Assembly: GCA_964635545.1 (NCBI GenBank) | Contig: CAZWOA010000030.1 | Coordinates: 1 to 34,257, forward strand | Direction of reading: 5' to 3' | From: JAGPIS01 sp964635545 | GTDB lineage: Bacteria > Bacteroidota > Bacteroidia > Bacteroidales > Marinilabiliaceae | Length of the DNA stretch: 34,257 nucleotides | In this document: piece by piece, positions 6,483 through 14,967 of the stretch | How the letters are laid out: every line of letters begins with the position of its first letter | Position numbering within the stretch: the first letter of the stretch is position 1 | Program-made: the position numbers and the translations under genes | Notes under the pieces: model-generated | Databases searched by the model: none | Told to the model about the DNA's origin: nothing | What the model saw: the letters and a program-made list of their open reading frames with translations, nothing else

Positions 6483-7204
6483 ATGAAAAATATTAAAGAT
6501 ATGTGGTTGAAAACCGGATTTGTTAATGAGCCGGTAGATTCTTCTCTCAACCTGCGTGATGAAATTCTCAAATTGAAGAGAGAGAAAAATGTTCTTTTGA
6601 TGGCTCATTACTACCAAGATAGTGAAATTCAGGATATTGCAGATGTGGTAGGCGATAGTCTCGCTCTGGCGCAAAAGGCTGTAAATACCGATGCTGACAT
6701 TATATTGCTTAGTGGTGTTCAATTTATGGGTGAAACTGCCAAGCTCCTTAATCCCGATAAAAAAGTGCTTATCCCTGATATGAACGCAGGTTGCTCACTT
6801 TCGGATAGTTGTAATCCTGTTGATTTTAAAGCCTTTATTGAGCAACATCCAGATCATAAAGTTGTTACCTATGTAAATACTTCCGCTGCCGTTAAAGCCC
6901 TAAGCGATGTGGTGGTTACTAGTACCAATGCCAAACTTATTATCGATAGTTTCCCTGCCGACCAAAAGATTATATTTGGTCCAGATAGAAATTTAGGCAA
7001 CTATCTTAATAGCGTTACCGGTCGCGATATGTTGCTGTGGGATGGTGCTTGCCACGTGCATGAAAAATTTTCATTAGAGAAGATTTTAGACCTTAAAAAG
7101 GAGAATCCTGATGCAGAGATTATCTGTCACCCCGAATGTAAGAAAAATATCGTTCTAATTAGCGATTTCGTGGGCAGCACAGCCGGGCTTATAGCTTATG
7201 CCGG
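6483..7204 (+). CDS. nadA: Quinolinate synthase NadA, 3' end lost in assembly gap
   Basis: NadA condenses iminoaspartate with dihydroxyacetone phosphate to quinolinate in de novo NAD synthesis. The 240 visible residues start with ATG at 6483 and include AHYYQDSEIQDIADVVGDS (41-59), DMNAGCSLSDSC (99-110), FGPDRNLG (165-172) and WDGACHVHEKF (186-196). Cys104 and Cys190 match two of the three [4Fe-4S] ligands. The third, expected near residue 276, falls in or beyond the 100-N gap at 7205. The reading frame happens to stay open across the N run into a receiver-domain tail, but that is not NadA sequence, so I end the feature at the gap. Confidence 0.9.
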
Positions 7205-7304
7205 NNNNNNNNNNNNNNNNNNNNNNNNNNNNNNNNNNNNNNNNNNNNNNNNNNNNNNNNNNNNNNNNNNNNNNNNNNNNNNNNNNNNNNNNNNNNNNNN
7301 NNNN
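7205..7304. other. Scaffold gap (100 N) between nadA and receiver tail
   Basis: A run of exactly 100 N. It must hide at least the last 60 or so codons of nadA plus most of a receiver domain, far more than 100 bases. Either the true gap is much larger or two unrelated contigs were joined here. Confidence 0.98.
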
Positions 7305-7388
7305 GGAATGGATGAGTATCTTGTGAAGCCTTTTAATGTTGATGATTTCTTCGATGTTTTGAAGATTCTTGATTTAGTGAAGGAGTGA
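7305..7388 (+). CDS. C-terminal tail of a response-regulator receiver domain (partial)
   Basis: The 27 residues after the gap begin GMDEYLVKPFNVDDFF. Gly-Met/Ala-Asp-x-Tyr-Leu-x-Lys-Pro-Phe is the signature of the last strand of CheY-like receiver domains, including the conserved Lys before Pro. The rest of the gene, including the phosphorylated Asp, is inside the gap. The stop at 7386-7388 is three bases before the ruvB start, so the receiver gene was probably just upstream of ruvB. Whether it carried other domains cannot be told. Confidence 0.7.
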   Translation, partial: GMDEYLVKPFNVDDFFDVLKILDLVKE

Positions 7389-7391
7389 TTT

Positions 7392-8405
7392 ATGGACATC
7401 AGAAAGACCAACGAAACAGATTCGGAACTTGATAAACGATTGAGACCCTTAGCTTTTCATGATTTTAAAGGGCAACCTAAAATTATCGATAATCTTGAGG
7501 TTTTTGTTAAAGCAGCTATTCTTCGTGGCGATTCGCTCGATCATGTGCTGCTGCATGGACCTCCGGGACTTGGTAAAACAACTCTCTCTGCAATCATTGC
7601 CAATCAGCTTGGTGTAAGTATGAAAATTACCAGTGGCCCGGTGCTAGATAAGCCAGGTGACTTGGCAGGTATCCTTACCAGCCTTGGTGAAAATGATGTT
7701 CTCTTTATTGATGAAATTCATCGACTTTCCCCCGTAATAGAAGAGTATCTTTACTCTGCTATGGAAGATTATCGTATAGATATTATTATTGATAAAGGCC
7801 CCGGTGCCAGATCTATTCAGTTAGATCTTAATCCTTTCACCCTTATTGGTGCTACTACTCGTAGTGGTTTGTTAACCAGTCCGTTACGTGCAAGGTTTGG
7901 TATCAATTGCCATCTTGAGTATTATGATATTCCAACTTTGGCAGGAATCATTAAACGGTCGGCCACTATTTTGAATATTCCTATTGATGATGTTTCGGCT
8001 ACCGAAATTTCACGCCGTAGTCGTGGTACTCCGCGTATTGCCAATGCCTTATTGAGACGTGTTCGCGATTTTGCCCAGGTAAAAGGTAAAGGTATTATAG
8101 ATGAGGATATTACATACTTTAGTCTTGATGCTTTGAATATCGATAAACATGGTCTCGATGAAGTTGACCACCGTATTGTGCTTACACTTATCGATAAGTT
8201 CAATGGTGGGCCGGTTGGTCTCTCAACCATTGCAACTGCCATTGGTGACGATGCCGGTACAGTAGAGGAGGTGTATGAACCGTATCTTATTCAGGAAGGA
8301 TTCATAAAGCGCACCCCTCGTGGACGTATGGCTACTGAGTTGGCTTACAGACACTTCAATAGAATTAATTTAAACAGGACTAACGAACTTTTTCCTTTAG
8401 AATAG
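7392..8405 (+). CDS. ruvB: Holliday junction branch migration ATPase RuvB
   Basis: RuvB is the hexameric AAA+ motor that, with RuvA, drives branch migration of Holliday junctions. The 337-residue length is normal. Walker A GPPGLGKT lies at 56-63, Walker B with DEIH at 107-110, sensor 1 GATTRSGLL around 153-161, the arginine-bearing RARFG at 166-170, and the C-terminal winged helix ends with QEGFIKRTPRGRMAT. The ATG at 7392 follows the receiver stop by three bases and the next gene starts one base after the ruvB stop, so it is in an operon. ruvA and ruvC are not in the window. Confidence 0.97.
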   Translation: MDIRKTNETDSELDKRLRPLAFHDFKGQPKIIDNLEVFVKAAILRGDSLDHVLLHGPPGLGKTTLSAIIANQLGVSMKITSGPVLDKPGDLAGILTSLGENDVLFIDEIHRLSPVIEEYLYSAMEDYRIDIIIDKGPGARSIQLDLNPFTLIGATTRSGLLTSPLRARFGINCHLEYYDIPTLAGIIKRSATILNIPIDDVSATEISRRSRGTPRIANALLRRVRDFAQVKGKGIIDEDITYFSLDALNIDKHGLDEVDHRIVLTLIDKFNGGPVGLSTIATAIGDDAGTVEEVYEPYLIQEGFIKRTPRGRMATELAYRHFNRINLNRTNELFPLE

Positions 8406-8406
8406 A

Positions 8407-9867
8407 GTGGGTAAATTAAAAAATCTTGCCGGCGATACCATCATTTATGGCTTCAGCACCATTCTGGGCAGGCTGCTCAATTGGTTGCTTACTCCTTTCT
8501 ATATCCGCACAATAGCACAGACCGATTTTGGTGTTGTAGTAAATATATACAGTATTATTGCTGTTTTGCTTGTTATTGGTACTCTTGGTTTCGAGACCGG
8601 TTATTTTAGGTATGTTAATGATAACAATAGGAATAAACTTTTTGATAGTTTATCCGCAGGAGTGCTTCTTTGCGGTATTTTGATTACTCTATTTCTTCAT
8701 TTTTTTAGAGATAGTCTCTCCGGATGGTTTGAAATTTCCGGTATTAGTGGTAATATTCTGCTTATTACCGGATTGATTATTCTTATTGATTCTCTTAATG
8801 CCATTCCATTTGCCCAGTTGCGGTTTGAAAATAAATCGGTTAAATATGCTGTTTTACGGCTCACACAGGTTGTTATTACTGTGTTTTTTAATATTTTATT
8901 TTTGGTAGTATTAAGAGGTAAAGAGTTTATCTTTTTTAATTTTACCGATGCGTATAGTGTTTATAATATATTGTTAGCCAATTTATTAGGGTCATTTTCT
9001 ATTACTATTTATTTTCTGCCACGATTTGTTAAGTCGCAATATAATTTTCATTTTCCACTCTTCAAACAGGTTTTTCTTTATAGTCTCCCTTTAGTGGGAA
9101 TGGGCCTTTTCGGTATGCTTAATCAGAATATTGAAAAGATAATCCTTGTGAAGCTTGTTAACGATATGGAACCTTATAAGAGCCTTGCAATCTATGGAGC
9201 CAACTATAAAATTGGGGTTTTAATGGCCATTTTTACTCAAAGTTTCCGTATGGCATTTGAGCCTTTTTTCTTTAAAGAAGCTAAAAACTCTACTGATACA
9301 TCTATCTATTCCAAAGCTTTGAAGTATTTTACTCTTTTCGGTATGGTAATTTATGCATCTGTGTTGCTTTTCCTTCCGTTGGTTAATCATCTCCTTACAC
9401 CCGAATATTATGAAGGAAATAAGATTATTCCGTTTATTCTTTTAGGTCAACTCTTTTTTGGTATATACTATTCATTTTCAATATGGTATAAAGTAACTGA
9501 TAGAACTTATTATGGTATTATTATGAGTTTTGCAGGACTTACGGTTAATACGATTCTTAACCTGTTGTTAGTTCCGTCTATTGGTTATATGGGAGCAGCT
9601 ATTTCAACTTTTGTGGGGTATTTCGTAATGATGACCATTTCATATTTTCTTGGAAACCATTATTATCCTATACATTATCCTGCATTACGAATTTTGTTTT
9701 ATATCTTTATAGTTTCAGGTATTGTACATATCAATGGTATATTTATTGATAAGTTTCAATCAATTTGGTTTTTAATTTCATCATTATCTTTCCTTTTAGT
9801 TATAGGATTGATTGTGATTTTAGAGCGTAACGATTTTAAACAGATTATTAGGGATGTCAGAAGTTAA
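8407..9867 (+). CDS. Polysaccharide/oligosaccharide flippase (Wzx/MATE-like, MOP superfamily)
   Basis: Integral membrane protein of 486 residues with about 12-14 hydrophobic helices. It begins GKLKNLAGDTIIYGFSTILGRLLNWLLTPFY, typical of PST-type transporters that flip lipid-linked sugars across the inner membrane. Charged residues sit in the first, seventh and eighth helices, as in the family. The start is GTG at 8407, one base after the ruvB stop. Its end overlaps the dut start by 14 bases, so translation is probably coupled. There is no glycosyltransferase or other polysaccharide gene nearby. In this gene order it may serve a conserved envelope function rather than a capsule locus, which is an inference. 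Confidence 0.85.
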   Translation: MGKLKNLAGDTIIYGFSTILGRLLNWLLTPFYIRTIAQTDFGVVVNIYSIIAVLLVIGTLGFETGYFRYVNDNNRNKLFDSLSAGVLLCGILITLFLHFFRDSLSGWFEISGISGNILLITGLIILIDSLNAIPFAQLRFENKSVKYAVLRLTQVVITVFFNILFLVVLRGKEFIFFNFTDAYSVYNILLANLLGSFSITIYFLPRFVKSQYNFHFPLFKQVFLYSLPLVGMGLFGMLNQNIEKIILVKLVNDMEPYKSLAIYGANYKIGVLMAIFTQSFRMAFEPFFFKEAKNSTDTSIYSKALKYFTLFGMVIYASVLLFLPLVNHLLTPEYYEGNKIIPFILLGQLFFGIYYSFSIWYKVTDRTYYGIIMSFAGLTVNTILNLLLVPSIGYMGAAISTFVGYFVMMTISYFLGNHYYPIHYPALRILFYIFIVSGIVHINGIFIDKFQSIWFLISSLSFLLVIGLIVILERNDFKQIIRDVRS

Positions 9868-10309
9868 AATTAATATTATAAATAAAAGTAATCATCCTAT
9901 GCCCGAGTATGCCACTGAGCACTCGGCTGGTGTTGATTTGTGTGCCTTTCTTGATGAGGATTTGGTTCTTAACCCTTTGAAAAGGGTTATGGTTCCTACA
10001 GGTTTGTATATCGAACTTCCCTTTGGCTATGAAGCTCAAATTAGGCCAAGAAGTGGATTAGCTGCCAAAAATGGAATTACTGTTCTTAATAGTCCGGGTA
10101 CTATTGATGCTGATTATCGTGGTGAGATAAAGGTTATTTTGGTTAACCTTTCTGATGAACCTTTTACCATAAAAAATGGCGATAGAATTTGCCAAATGGT
10201 TATAAATAAATATACTAAGGTTGAATTTGTTAACTCCGATGAACTTTCACAAACCGATAGAGGTGAAGGTGGTTTCGGTCATACAGGCACTAATTTGTTA
10301 TCGAAATGA
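9854..10309 (+). CDS. dut: dUTP diphosphatase
   Basis: Trimeric dUTPase of 151 residues that hydrolyses dUTP to dUMP, keeping uracil out of DNA and feeding thymidylate synthesis. All five motifs are intact: AGVDLCA (25-31), RPRSGLA (64-70), GTIDADYRGE with the catalytic Asp (82-91), RICQMVI (111-117) and the P-loop-like RGEGGFGHTG (136-145). It overlaps the flippase by 14 bases and shares an ATGA stop/start overlap with the next gene. Confidence 0.97.
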   Translation: MSEVKINIINKSNHPMPEYATEHSAGVDLCAFLDEDLVLNPLKRVMVPTGLYIELPFGYEAQIRPRSGLAAKNGITVLNSPGTIDADYRGEIKVILVNLSDEPFTIKNGDRICQMVINKYTKVEFVNSDELSQTDRGEGGFGHTGTNLLSK

Positions 10310-12075
10310 GATTAAAAAGTATAATATATTTTTTTCTGATGATTTTCTTTTCATCAGGATGTAAAACTTCTAGTAATACGGCTATTGTTGCACCTGCTGC
10401 ACCGGTGACTACTAAGGTCGAAAAGAAACTATCGGAAGAGGATCAATTGAAGTTCGATTATTTTTTTCAACAAGCTCTTAAAGAGCGACTTAACGGTAAT
10501 CTTGAAGCAGCATTTAAACTATATCAAGAGTGTAGAAAAATTGATGCTGATAGCCCGGTGGTTTTATATGAAGTTGGGTCTATTTTTATGATTGCTAACC
10601 AGTTAGAAGCTGCTAAATCTTTTTTGGAAGGTGCTGTTCAAAATAATCCTACCAATATCCATTATAAAGAGGCTTTGGTTAACGTCTATCTTAAACTTGA
10701 AGATTATAAAAGTGCCATTAAAGTTTTTGAATCAATTCTTGCCTCTGATCCTAATAATGAGGACCGTATCTATATCTATGCCAGATTATTAGGTACTACC
10801 AAGGATTATAATAAAAGTATTCAGGCTTATAACTCTCTACAGCAAATTACCGGTATTGTACCTGAGTTTTCTATTACAAAGGCAAATTATTATTTGAGAC
10901 TTGGTCAAAAGAAGAAGAGTCAACAGGAAATTGATGCTTTGGTTAAAAAATTTCCCTATGATCCCGATATTTTCCGGTCATTAGGATTTCTATATTCTGA
11001 TTATGATGATAACACCAATGCGCTCATTAATTTCCAAAAGGCATATAATCTTGGTGGTGAAGGTTCGTCTTATGTTTTCGATTTAGGTCGTTATTTCCAA
11101 GAAAGGGGTGATACAATAAAATTTGTAGATTACTATAATATTGGTATTCAGTCAGATAATATCTCTTTGGATGAAAAATTGGATAATGTAGGATATTACA
11201 TTGCTGATGAAAAGAGGTTTAACACCAATCAATATATAGTTGCGAATTTTATAAGTAGTATAGAAAATTTATCTTATCAAAGTGGTAATTCTTATAGTTT
11301 TTTAGGCCGCTATTTTCATCTGGTACGAAATGCTGAAAAGGCTGAAGCATACCTTATTAAAGCTATGGATGAACAGCTTGATGATATGGACATTTGGGAG
11401 CTCGGTATTCAATATCTGTTGCAAAAGGATGACTTCAAAATGTTGACTGATTACTCCAAAAATGCGGTTAATCTTTTCCCCGATGTTCCGTTTTTTATGT
11501 TTTTCTATGGTGCCGGTCTGCATCAGGAAAAACAAGAAGCTGAAGCTGTTAAAGTACTTATAGAGGCAGATTCATTAACACGTGATCAAGATCCGCTTAA
11601 AGTTCAAATTCTTTCGCTTATAGGCGATTCTTATTATGCTTTAGGGCAACCGGATAGTGCCTATGCTAGTTATGATAAAGCCTTGTTAATCAATGCAAAT
11701 CATACTGGTACTCTTAATAATTATGCTTACTATCTTTCTTTAGAGGAGCATGATTTAGATAAGGCCGAAAAGATGAGTCAAAAATGTACTATCCTCGAGC
11801 CAGGTAATGCTACTTTTCTTGATACTCATGCCTGGGTACTTTTTAAAATGGGTAGGTTTTTCGAGGCTAAATTTATTATGGAGCGTGCCATTGATAATTC
11901 ACCGGAACCTAGTGCTGTACTTCTTGAACATTATGGTGATATTCTTTTCTTTAATCAGGATATTGATCGTGCTATAGAGGAGTGGAATAAAGCTTTAGAA
12001 CTGGATGGTGACTCTGATATTTTGAAAAAGAAAATTGAAAACAGACAATACTATAAAAATGACCTTACGAATTAA
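10306..12075 (+). CDS. TPR-repeat lipoprotein
   Basis: Predicted lipoprotein of 589 residues: MRLKSIIYFFLMIFFSSGC with lipidated Cys19. From about residue 45 to the end it is built of helical tetratricopeptide-type repeats, clearest at KLSEEDQLKFDYFFQQALKE, the ASDPNNEDRIYIYARLLG region, and the C-terminal set NYAYYLSLEEHDLDKAEKM, FLDTHAWVLFKMGRFFEAK and LEHYGDILFFNQDIDRAIEE. TPR arrays bind other proteins. The ATG at 10306 overlaps the dut stop (ATGA). The neighbours downstream, a DUF4292 lipoprotein and an EnvC-like protein, suggest a role in envelope assembly, but the partner is unknown. Confidence 0.85.
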   Translation: MRLKSIIYFFLMIFFSSGCKTSSNTAIVAPAAPVTTKVEKKLSEEDQLKFDYFFQQALKERLNGNLEAAFKLYQECRKIDADSPVVLYEVGSIFMIANQLEAAKSFLEGAVQNNPTNIHYKEALVNVYLKLEDYKSAIKVFESILASDPNNEDRIYIYARLLGTTKDYNKSIQAYNSLQQITGIVPEFSITKANYYLRLGQKKKSQQEIDALVKKFPYDPDIFRSLGFLYSDYDDNTNALINFQKAYNLGGEGSSYVFDLGRYFQERGDTIKFVDYYNIGIQSDNISLDEKLDNVGYYIADEKRFNTNQYIVANFISSIENLSYQSGNSYSFLGRYFHLVRNAEKAEAYLIKAMDEQLDDMDIWELGIQYLLQKDDFKMLTDYSKNAVNLFPDVPFFMFFYGAGLHQEKQEAEAVKVLIEADSLTRDQDPLKVQILSLIGDSYYALGQPDSAYASYDKALLINANHTGTLNNYAYYLSLEEHDLDKAEKMSQKCTILEPGNATFLDTHAWVLFKMGRFFEAKFIMERAIDNSPEPSAVLLEHYGDILFFNQDIDRAIEEWNKALELDGDSDILKKKIENRQYYKNDLTN

Positions 12076-12898
12076 TCATAAACTTTTTCTTCTTTTAGGT
12101 ATTATTGCTTTTACCTTTTCGTGTAAAAGTAGTAAATCGGTTACAGATGAAGTAGTTACACTTAAATCAATAAGTGATTCTAAACTTATTGATAACGTAG
12201 AGAAAGGTTTCCTTGGTTTTGAGAGCTACTATGTGAAAAAATATAATGCTGACGTAGTTTTTAATGGAAGTCGTAAATCATTTAGTGGTACTCTCTATTT
12301 CGAAAATGATAGTCAAATGATTATTTCTGTTGCTCCTTTACTTGGAATCGAGCTATTTCGTGCCAAATTGGGCAGAGATTCTGTTTATTTGATTGATCGT
12401 ACTAAAAAGATGGTTTATTACGGTTCATACGATTTAGTTAAAAAAATGGTCTATCTCGACCTTAATTTCATGCTTATTGATGCCATTTTTAGTAACTCTT
12501 TCTTTGCTTTGGATGATATTGATGGTGGTAAAAATGCTATTAAGCGCTATAAAAATTTTGTGACCGATAATCGCTATGTTCTTACCAATTCTAAACACAA
12601 TCGTACATCAGCACAATCTAAAGTTTCATTTGTTCAGTCTTTCTCTATCGAACCCGAAAATTATAAAATTATACTTTCTGATGTTATTTTACCTAATTCA
12701 AAATCAGGGTTTTCGGTTAAGTATGATGATATGAAAAACTATAAGGGTAAGTTATTTCCTAATACCATCAAAATAAATGGTTTTCAAGGGAATAATACTT
12801 TCTCATTTAATTTAAACTTTTCGTCTGTTGAATTTAATTCAAAAAATAGTCTTAAATTTTCTATTCCTGAAAAATATTCTTTTAAAGAGGTAAAATAA
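12059..12898 (+). CDS. DUF4292 lipoprotein
   Basis: I choose the ATG at 12059, giving 279 residues, rather than an in-frame TTG at 12035. From 12059 the protein opens directly with a lipoprotein signal (MTLRINHKLFLLLGIIAFTFSC, lipidated Cys22). It overlaps the TPR gene by 17 bases. The body is mainly beta-rich, with LYFENDSQMIISVAPLLGIE and VYLIDRTKKMVYYGSYDLV. This resembles the DUF4292 family of Bacteroidota, whose fold recalls LolA/LolB-type outer-membrane lipoprotein factors. A lipid- or lipoprotein-handling role is an inference from that fold and from the neighbouring envelope genes. Confidence 0.75.
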   Translation: MTLRINHKLFLLLGIIAFTFSCKSSKSVTDEVVTLKSISDSKLIDNVEKGFLGFESYYVKKYNADVVFNGSRKSFSGTLYFENDSQMIISVAPLLGIELFRAKLGRDSVYLIDRTKKMVYYGSYDLVKKMVYLDLNFMLIDAIFSNSFFALDDIDGGKNAIKRYKNFVTDNRYVLTNSKHNRTSAQSKVSFVQSFSIEPENYKIILSDVILPNSKSGFSVKYDDMKNYKGKLFPNTIKINGFQGNNTFSFNLNFSSVEFNSKNSLKFSIPEKYSFKEVK

Positions 12899-12899
12899 T

Positions 12900-14045
12900 A
12901 TGAGGTTTTTTTTGCTGCTTTTTAGTTTTCTATTTTGTAACTATTTGTTTTCTCAGTCGTTAACCGATCTTAATAAACAAAAGGAGGAACTGCTACGTAG
13001 CATTGCTGCTACCAATATACTGCTTGAAGCAGCTAAAGGAAAACACAATATTGAGATTTCTAAAATAAAGCTTTTAGACGCCAAAATTGAAGATAGAAAA
13101 AAGTTGATAGCCCTACATCAAAAAGAGTATTCGATAGCTAATAATAACCTCAAAAGACTTAATAATCAACTTGACTCTGTTCAGCGGGATATGCAGTCTA
13201 TAAAGGATGAATATGCCGAAATTCTCTATCATCTTTCGGTTAGTAAACTCTATAATAAAGATTTTTTCTATATTTTAGGGTCCGGAAGTTTTAATGAAAG
13301 CTATCGTCGTTTTCTGTTTGTTCAACAATATAATACATATCGTCGTAAACAAGCCGACCTTTTAGTTGTTAAACAAACACAGTTCAATGCTTTAAAAGCT
13401 AAAGTAGAAGAACGTCGTAAAGTTGCCCTTAACTCCTTAGCCCTTGTACGAAAAGAGGAGAAAGAGCTTTCTAATGAGTTAATTTCCAGGCAAAAAGAGG
13501 TTAACGATCTTCAAAATCAGCAAACGCGCCTTAGGAAAGAAGCCCAAGAGGCTCAAAAAAAGGCTGATATGCTTGAAAATCGTATACTCGCTATCATTAG
13601 AGAAAGTTCTAAATCTGGTGTCGATCAAAAACTTTCTACTGTTATTATTGAGAATAAAGGCCGACTACCTTGGCCCGTTTCCAACGGTGTAGTGGTTAGT
13701 GCCTATGGTGAACATGCACATCCGGTTATCAAAAACCTTAAAGTAAAAAATAATGGTATTGATATTCAGGTAAGTGGCTCTAATAAAGTTAGTACTATAT
13801 TCGATGGTGTCGTTACACGCCTTATTGCCATACCAGGTTATAATGCCTCCGTAATTATTAGGCACGGGTCTATTTTAACTGTATATTCTAATTTAGTTAA
13901 TGTACAGGTGAAACAAGATCAGAAAGTTACTACCGGACAATATATTGGCGATGTTTATAACGGTGAAGGTTCTAATAACGGAATACTTCATTTTGAACTT
14001 TGGAATGAAGATGTGAAACAAAATCCATCTATTTGGTTAAAATAA
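12900..14045 (+). CDS. EnvC-like murein hydrolase activator with degenerate LytM domain
   Basis: Protein of 381 residues with a signal peptide (MRFFLLLFSFLFCNYLFSQS), a long coiled coil (about 20-115 and 145-235, rich in K, E and Q), and a C-terminal LytM/M23-type domain from about 255. The zinc-ligand motifs are broken. The expected His before GxD is Asn (NNGIDI), and HxH has become I-L-H in NGILHFELW. EnvC of E. coli has the same plan and also lacks zinc. It does not cut peptidoglycan but activates amidases at the division site. By analogy this protein is probably a periplasmic activator. It starts one base after the DUF4292 stop and appears to be the last gene of the ruvB-flippase-dut-TPR-DUF4292 run. 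Confidence 0.85.
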   Translation: MRFFLLLFSFLFCNYLFSQSLTDLNKQKEELLRSIAATNILLEAAKGKHNIEISKIKLLDAKIEDRKKLIALHQKEYSIANNNLKRLNNQLDSVQRDMQSIKDEYAEILYHLSVSKLYNKDFFYILGSGSFNESYRRFLFVQQYNTYRRKQADLLVVKQTQFNALKAKVEERRKVALNSLALVRKEEKELSNELISRQKEVNDLQNQQTRLRKEAQEAQKKADMLENRILAIIRESSKSGVDQKLSTVIIENKGRLPWPVSNGVVVSAYGEHAHPVIKNLKVKNNGIDIQVSGSNKVSTIFDGVVTRLIAIPGYNASVIIRHGSILTVYSNLVNVQVKQDQKVTTGQYIGDVYNGEGSNNGILHFELWNEDVKQNPSIWLK

Positions 14046-14103
14046 TGCTGTTTCTTGAAACTATTTAGGTCTATAAGTAGTATAAGATGGTGTAATATTG
14101 ATT

Positions 14104-14111
14104 TATATTTG
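14104..14111 (+). promoter_or_regulatory. Weak candidate -7 element before the HATPase gene
   Basis: TATATTTG matches TAnnTTTG and lies 25 bases before the ATG at 14137, in the only sizeable gap (91 bases) of this gene run. No -33 TTTG was seen at the right distance. Confidence 0.25.
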
Positions 14112-14136
14112 GAATCTGGGTTAAATTTTGATTATA

Positions 14137-14544
14137 ATGCATAATACTCACGAAACTCTAATCATACGTTCAGAGGTTGCTGAAATTAGTATTGTTGAAA
14201 AACTTATCGACGAGATATCAGCTAAATTTAAACTTCATGACGACGTTTATGGTAAAGTACTTTTAGCTGTTGTAGAAGCTGTTAATAATTCCATTGTACA
14301 TGGAAATAAACTTGACAGTTCTAAAACGGTGAGTATTTCGTATAATATTACCGATCAATATTTGCAATTTATTGTAAAGGATCAAGGCCAAGGCTTTGAT
14401 TATGAGGCTATTCCAGATCCAACCAAACCCGAGAATATTGAAAAAACTCACGGGCGGGGTATATTTTTAATGAAACATCTGGCCGATGAAATCGAGTTTC
14501 AAGAAAGTGGTTCTACCATTGATATGAAATTTAATTTATTGTGA
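14137..14544 (+). CDS. RsbW/SpoIIAB-like serine kinase-type ATP-binding protein (HATPase_c)
   Basis: I use the ATG at 14137 (135 residues) rather than an in-frame TTG three codons earlier. The protein is a stand-alone GHKL ATPase domain: N-box EAVNNSIVHGN, G1 box DQGQGFD, and G2 box HGRGIFLMKHLADE. This layout is that of anti-sigma-factor serine kinases such as RsbW and SpoIIAB. No sigma factor or STAS anti-anti-sigma gene is adjacent, so the partner is unknown. Its stop overlaps the GTG start of ybeY (GTGA), which suggests co-translation with ybeY and then mnmG. Confidence 0.8.
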   Translation: MHNTHETLIIRSEVAEISIVEKLIDEISAKFKLHDDVYGKVLLAVVEAVNNSIVHGNKLDSSKTVSISYNITDQYLQFIVKDQGQGFDYEAIPDPTKPENIEKTHGRGIFLMKHLADEIEFQESGSTIDMKFNLL

Positions 14545-14963
14545 TAAGTTTTGTAGAAGAAAATGTTACGTTTCCCATTAAAGGGAAAAAAAACATAGTA
14601 AAAGCTTGGATAAAATCTGTTATTGCAAGCTATAATAAAGAATTAGGAGATATTACTATTATCTTCTGTAATGATGATTATATTTTAGATATAAATCGTC
14701 AGTATCTCAACCATGATTACTACACTGATATAATTACCTTCGATTATGTGGAGGCAAATGTAATAAGTGGTGATCTTTTTATCTCTTTAGATACCGTTAA
14801 ATCTAATGCTCAAAAATTTTCAGAAGATTATATTACCGAATCAAAAAGGGTTATAATTCACGGCGTTCTCCATCTTATTGGTTTTAAGGATAAATCGCCT
14901 ACCGAAGAAAAAGATATGAGGGCTGCCGAAAATAAAGCATTAGAACTTTTTCCAAATTCGTAA
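14541..14963 (+). CDS. ybeY: Endoribonuclease YbeY (16S rRNA maturation)
   Basis: YbeY is a small metal-dependent RNase needed for 16S rRNA 3'-end maturation and ribosome quality control. The 140-residue protein has the family core SGDLFISLDTVKSNA and the metal motif HGVLHLIGFKD. His107 and His111 are present, but the third ligand, usually His in HGxLHLxGYDH, is Asp117. Asp can bind zinc, and I recall the same change in related Bacteroidota, so activity is likely retained. The start is GTG at 14541, overlapping the previous stop by four bases. mnmG follows after four bases. Confidence 0.9.
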   Translation: MISFVEENVTFPIKGKKNIVKAWIKSVIASYNKELGDITIIFCNDDYILDINRQYLNHDYYTDIITFDYVEANVISGDLFISLDTVKSNAQKFSEDYITESKRVIIHGVLHLIGFKDKSPTEEKDMRAAENKALELFPNS

Positions 14964-14967
14964 GATC

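Noticed and set aside
6483..7388. NadA fused to a response-regulator receiver domain
   Set aside because: The join runs through a 100-N scaffold gap. Both domains are truncated at it, so the continuous frame is accidental.
12035..12058. TTG start for the DUF4292 lipoprotein
   Set aside because: The ATG at 12059 gives a normal signal peptide and a shorter overlap with the TPR gene.
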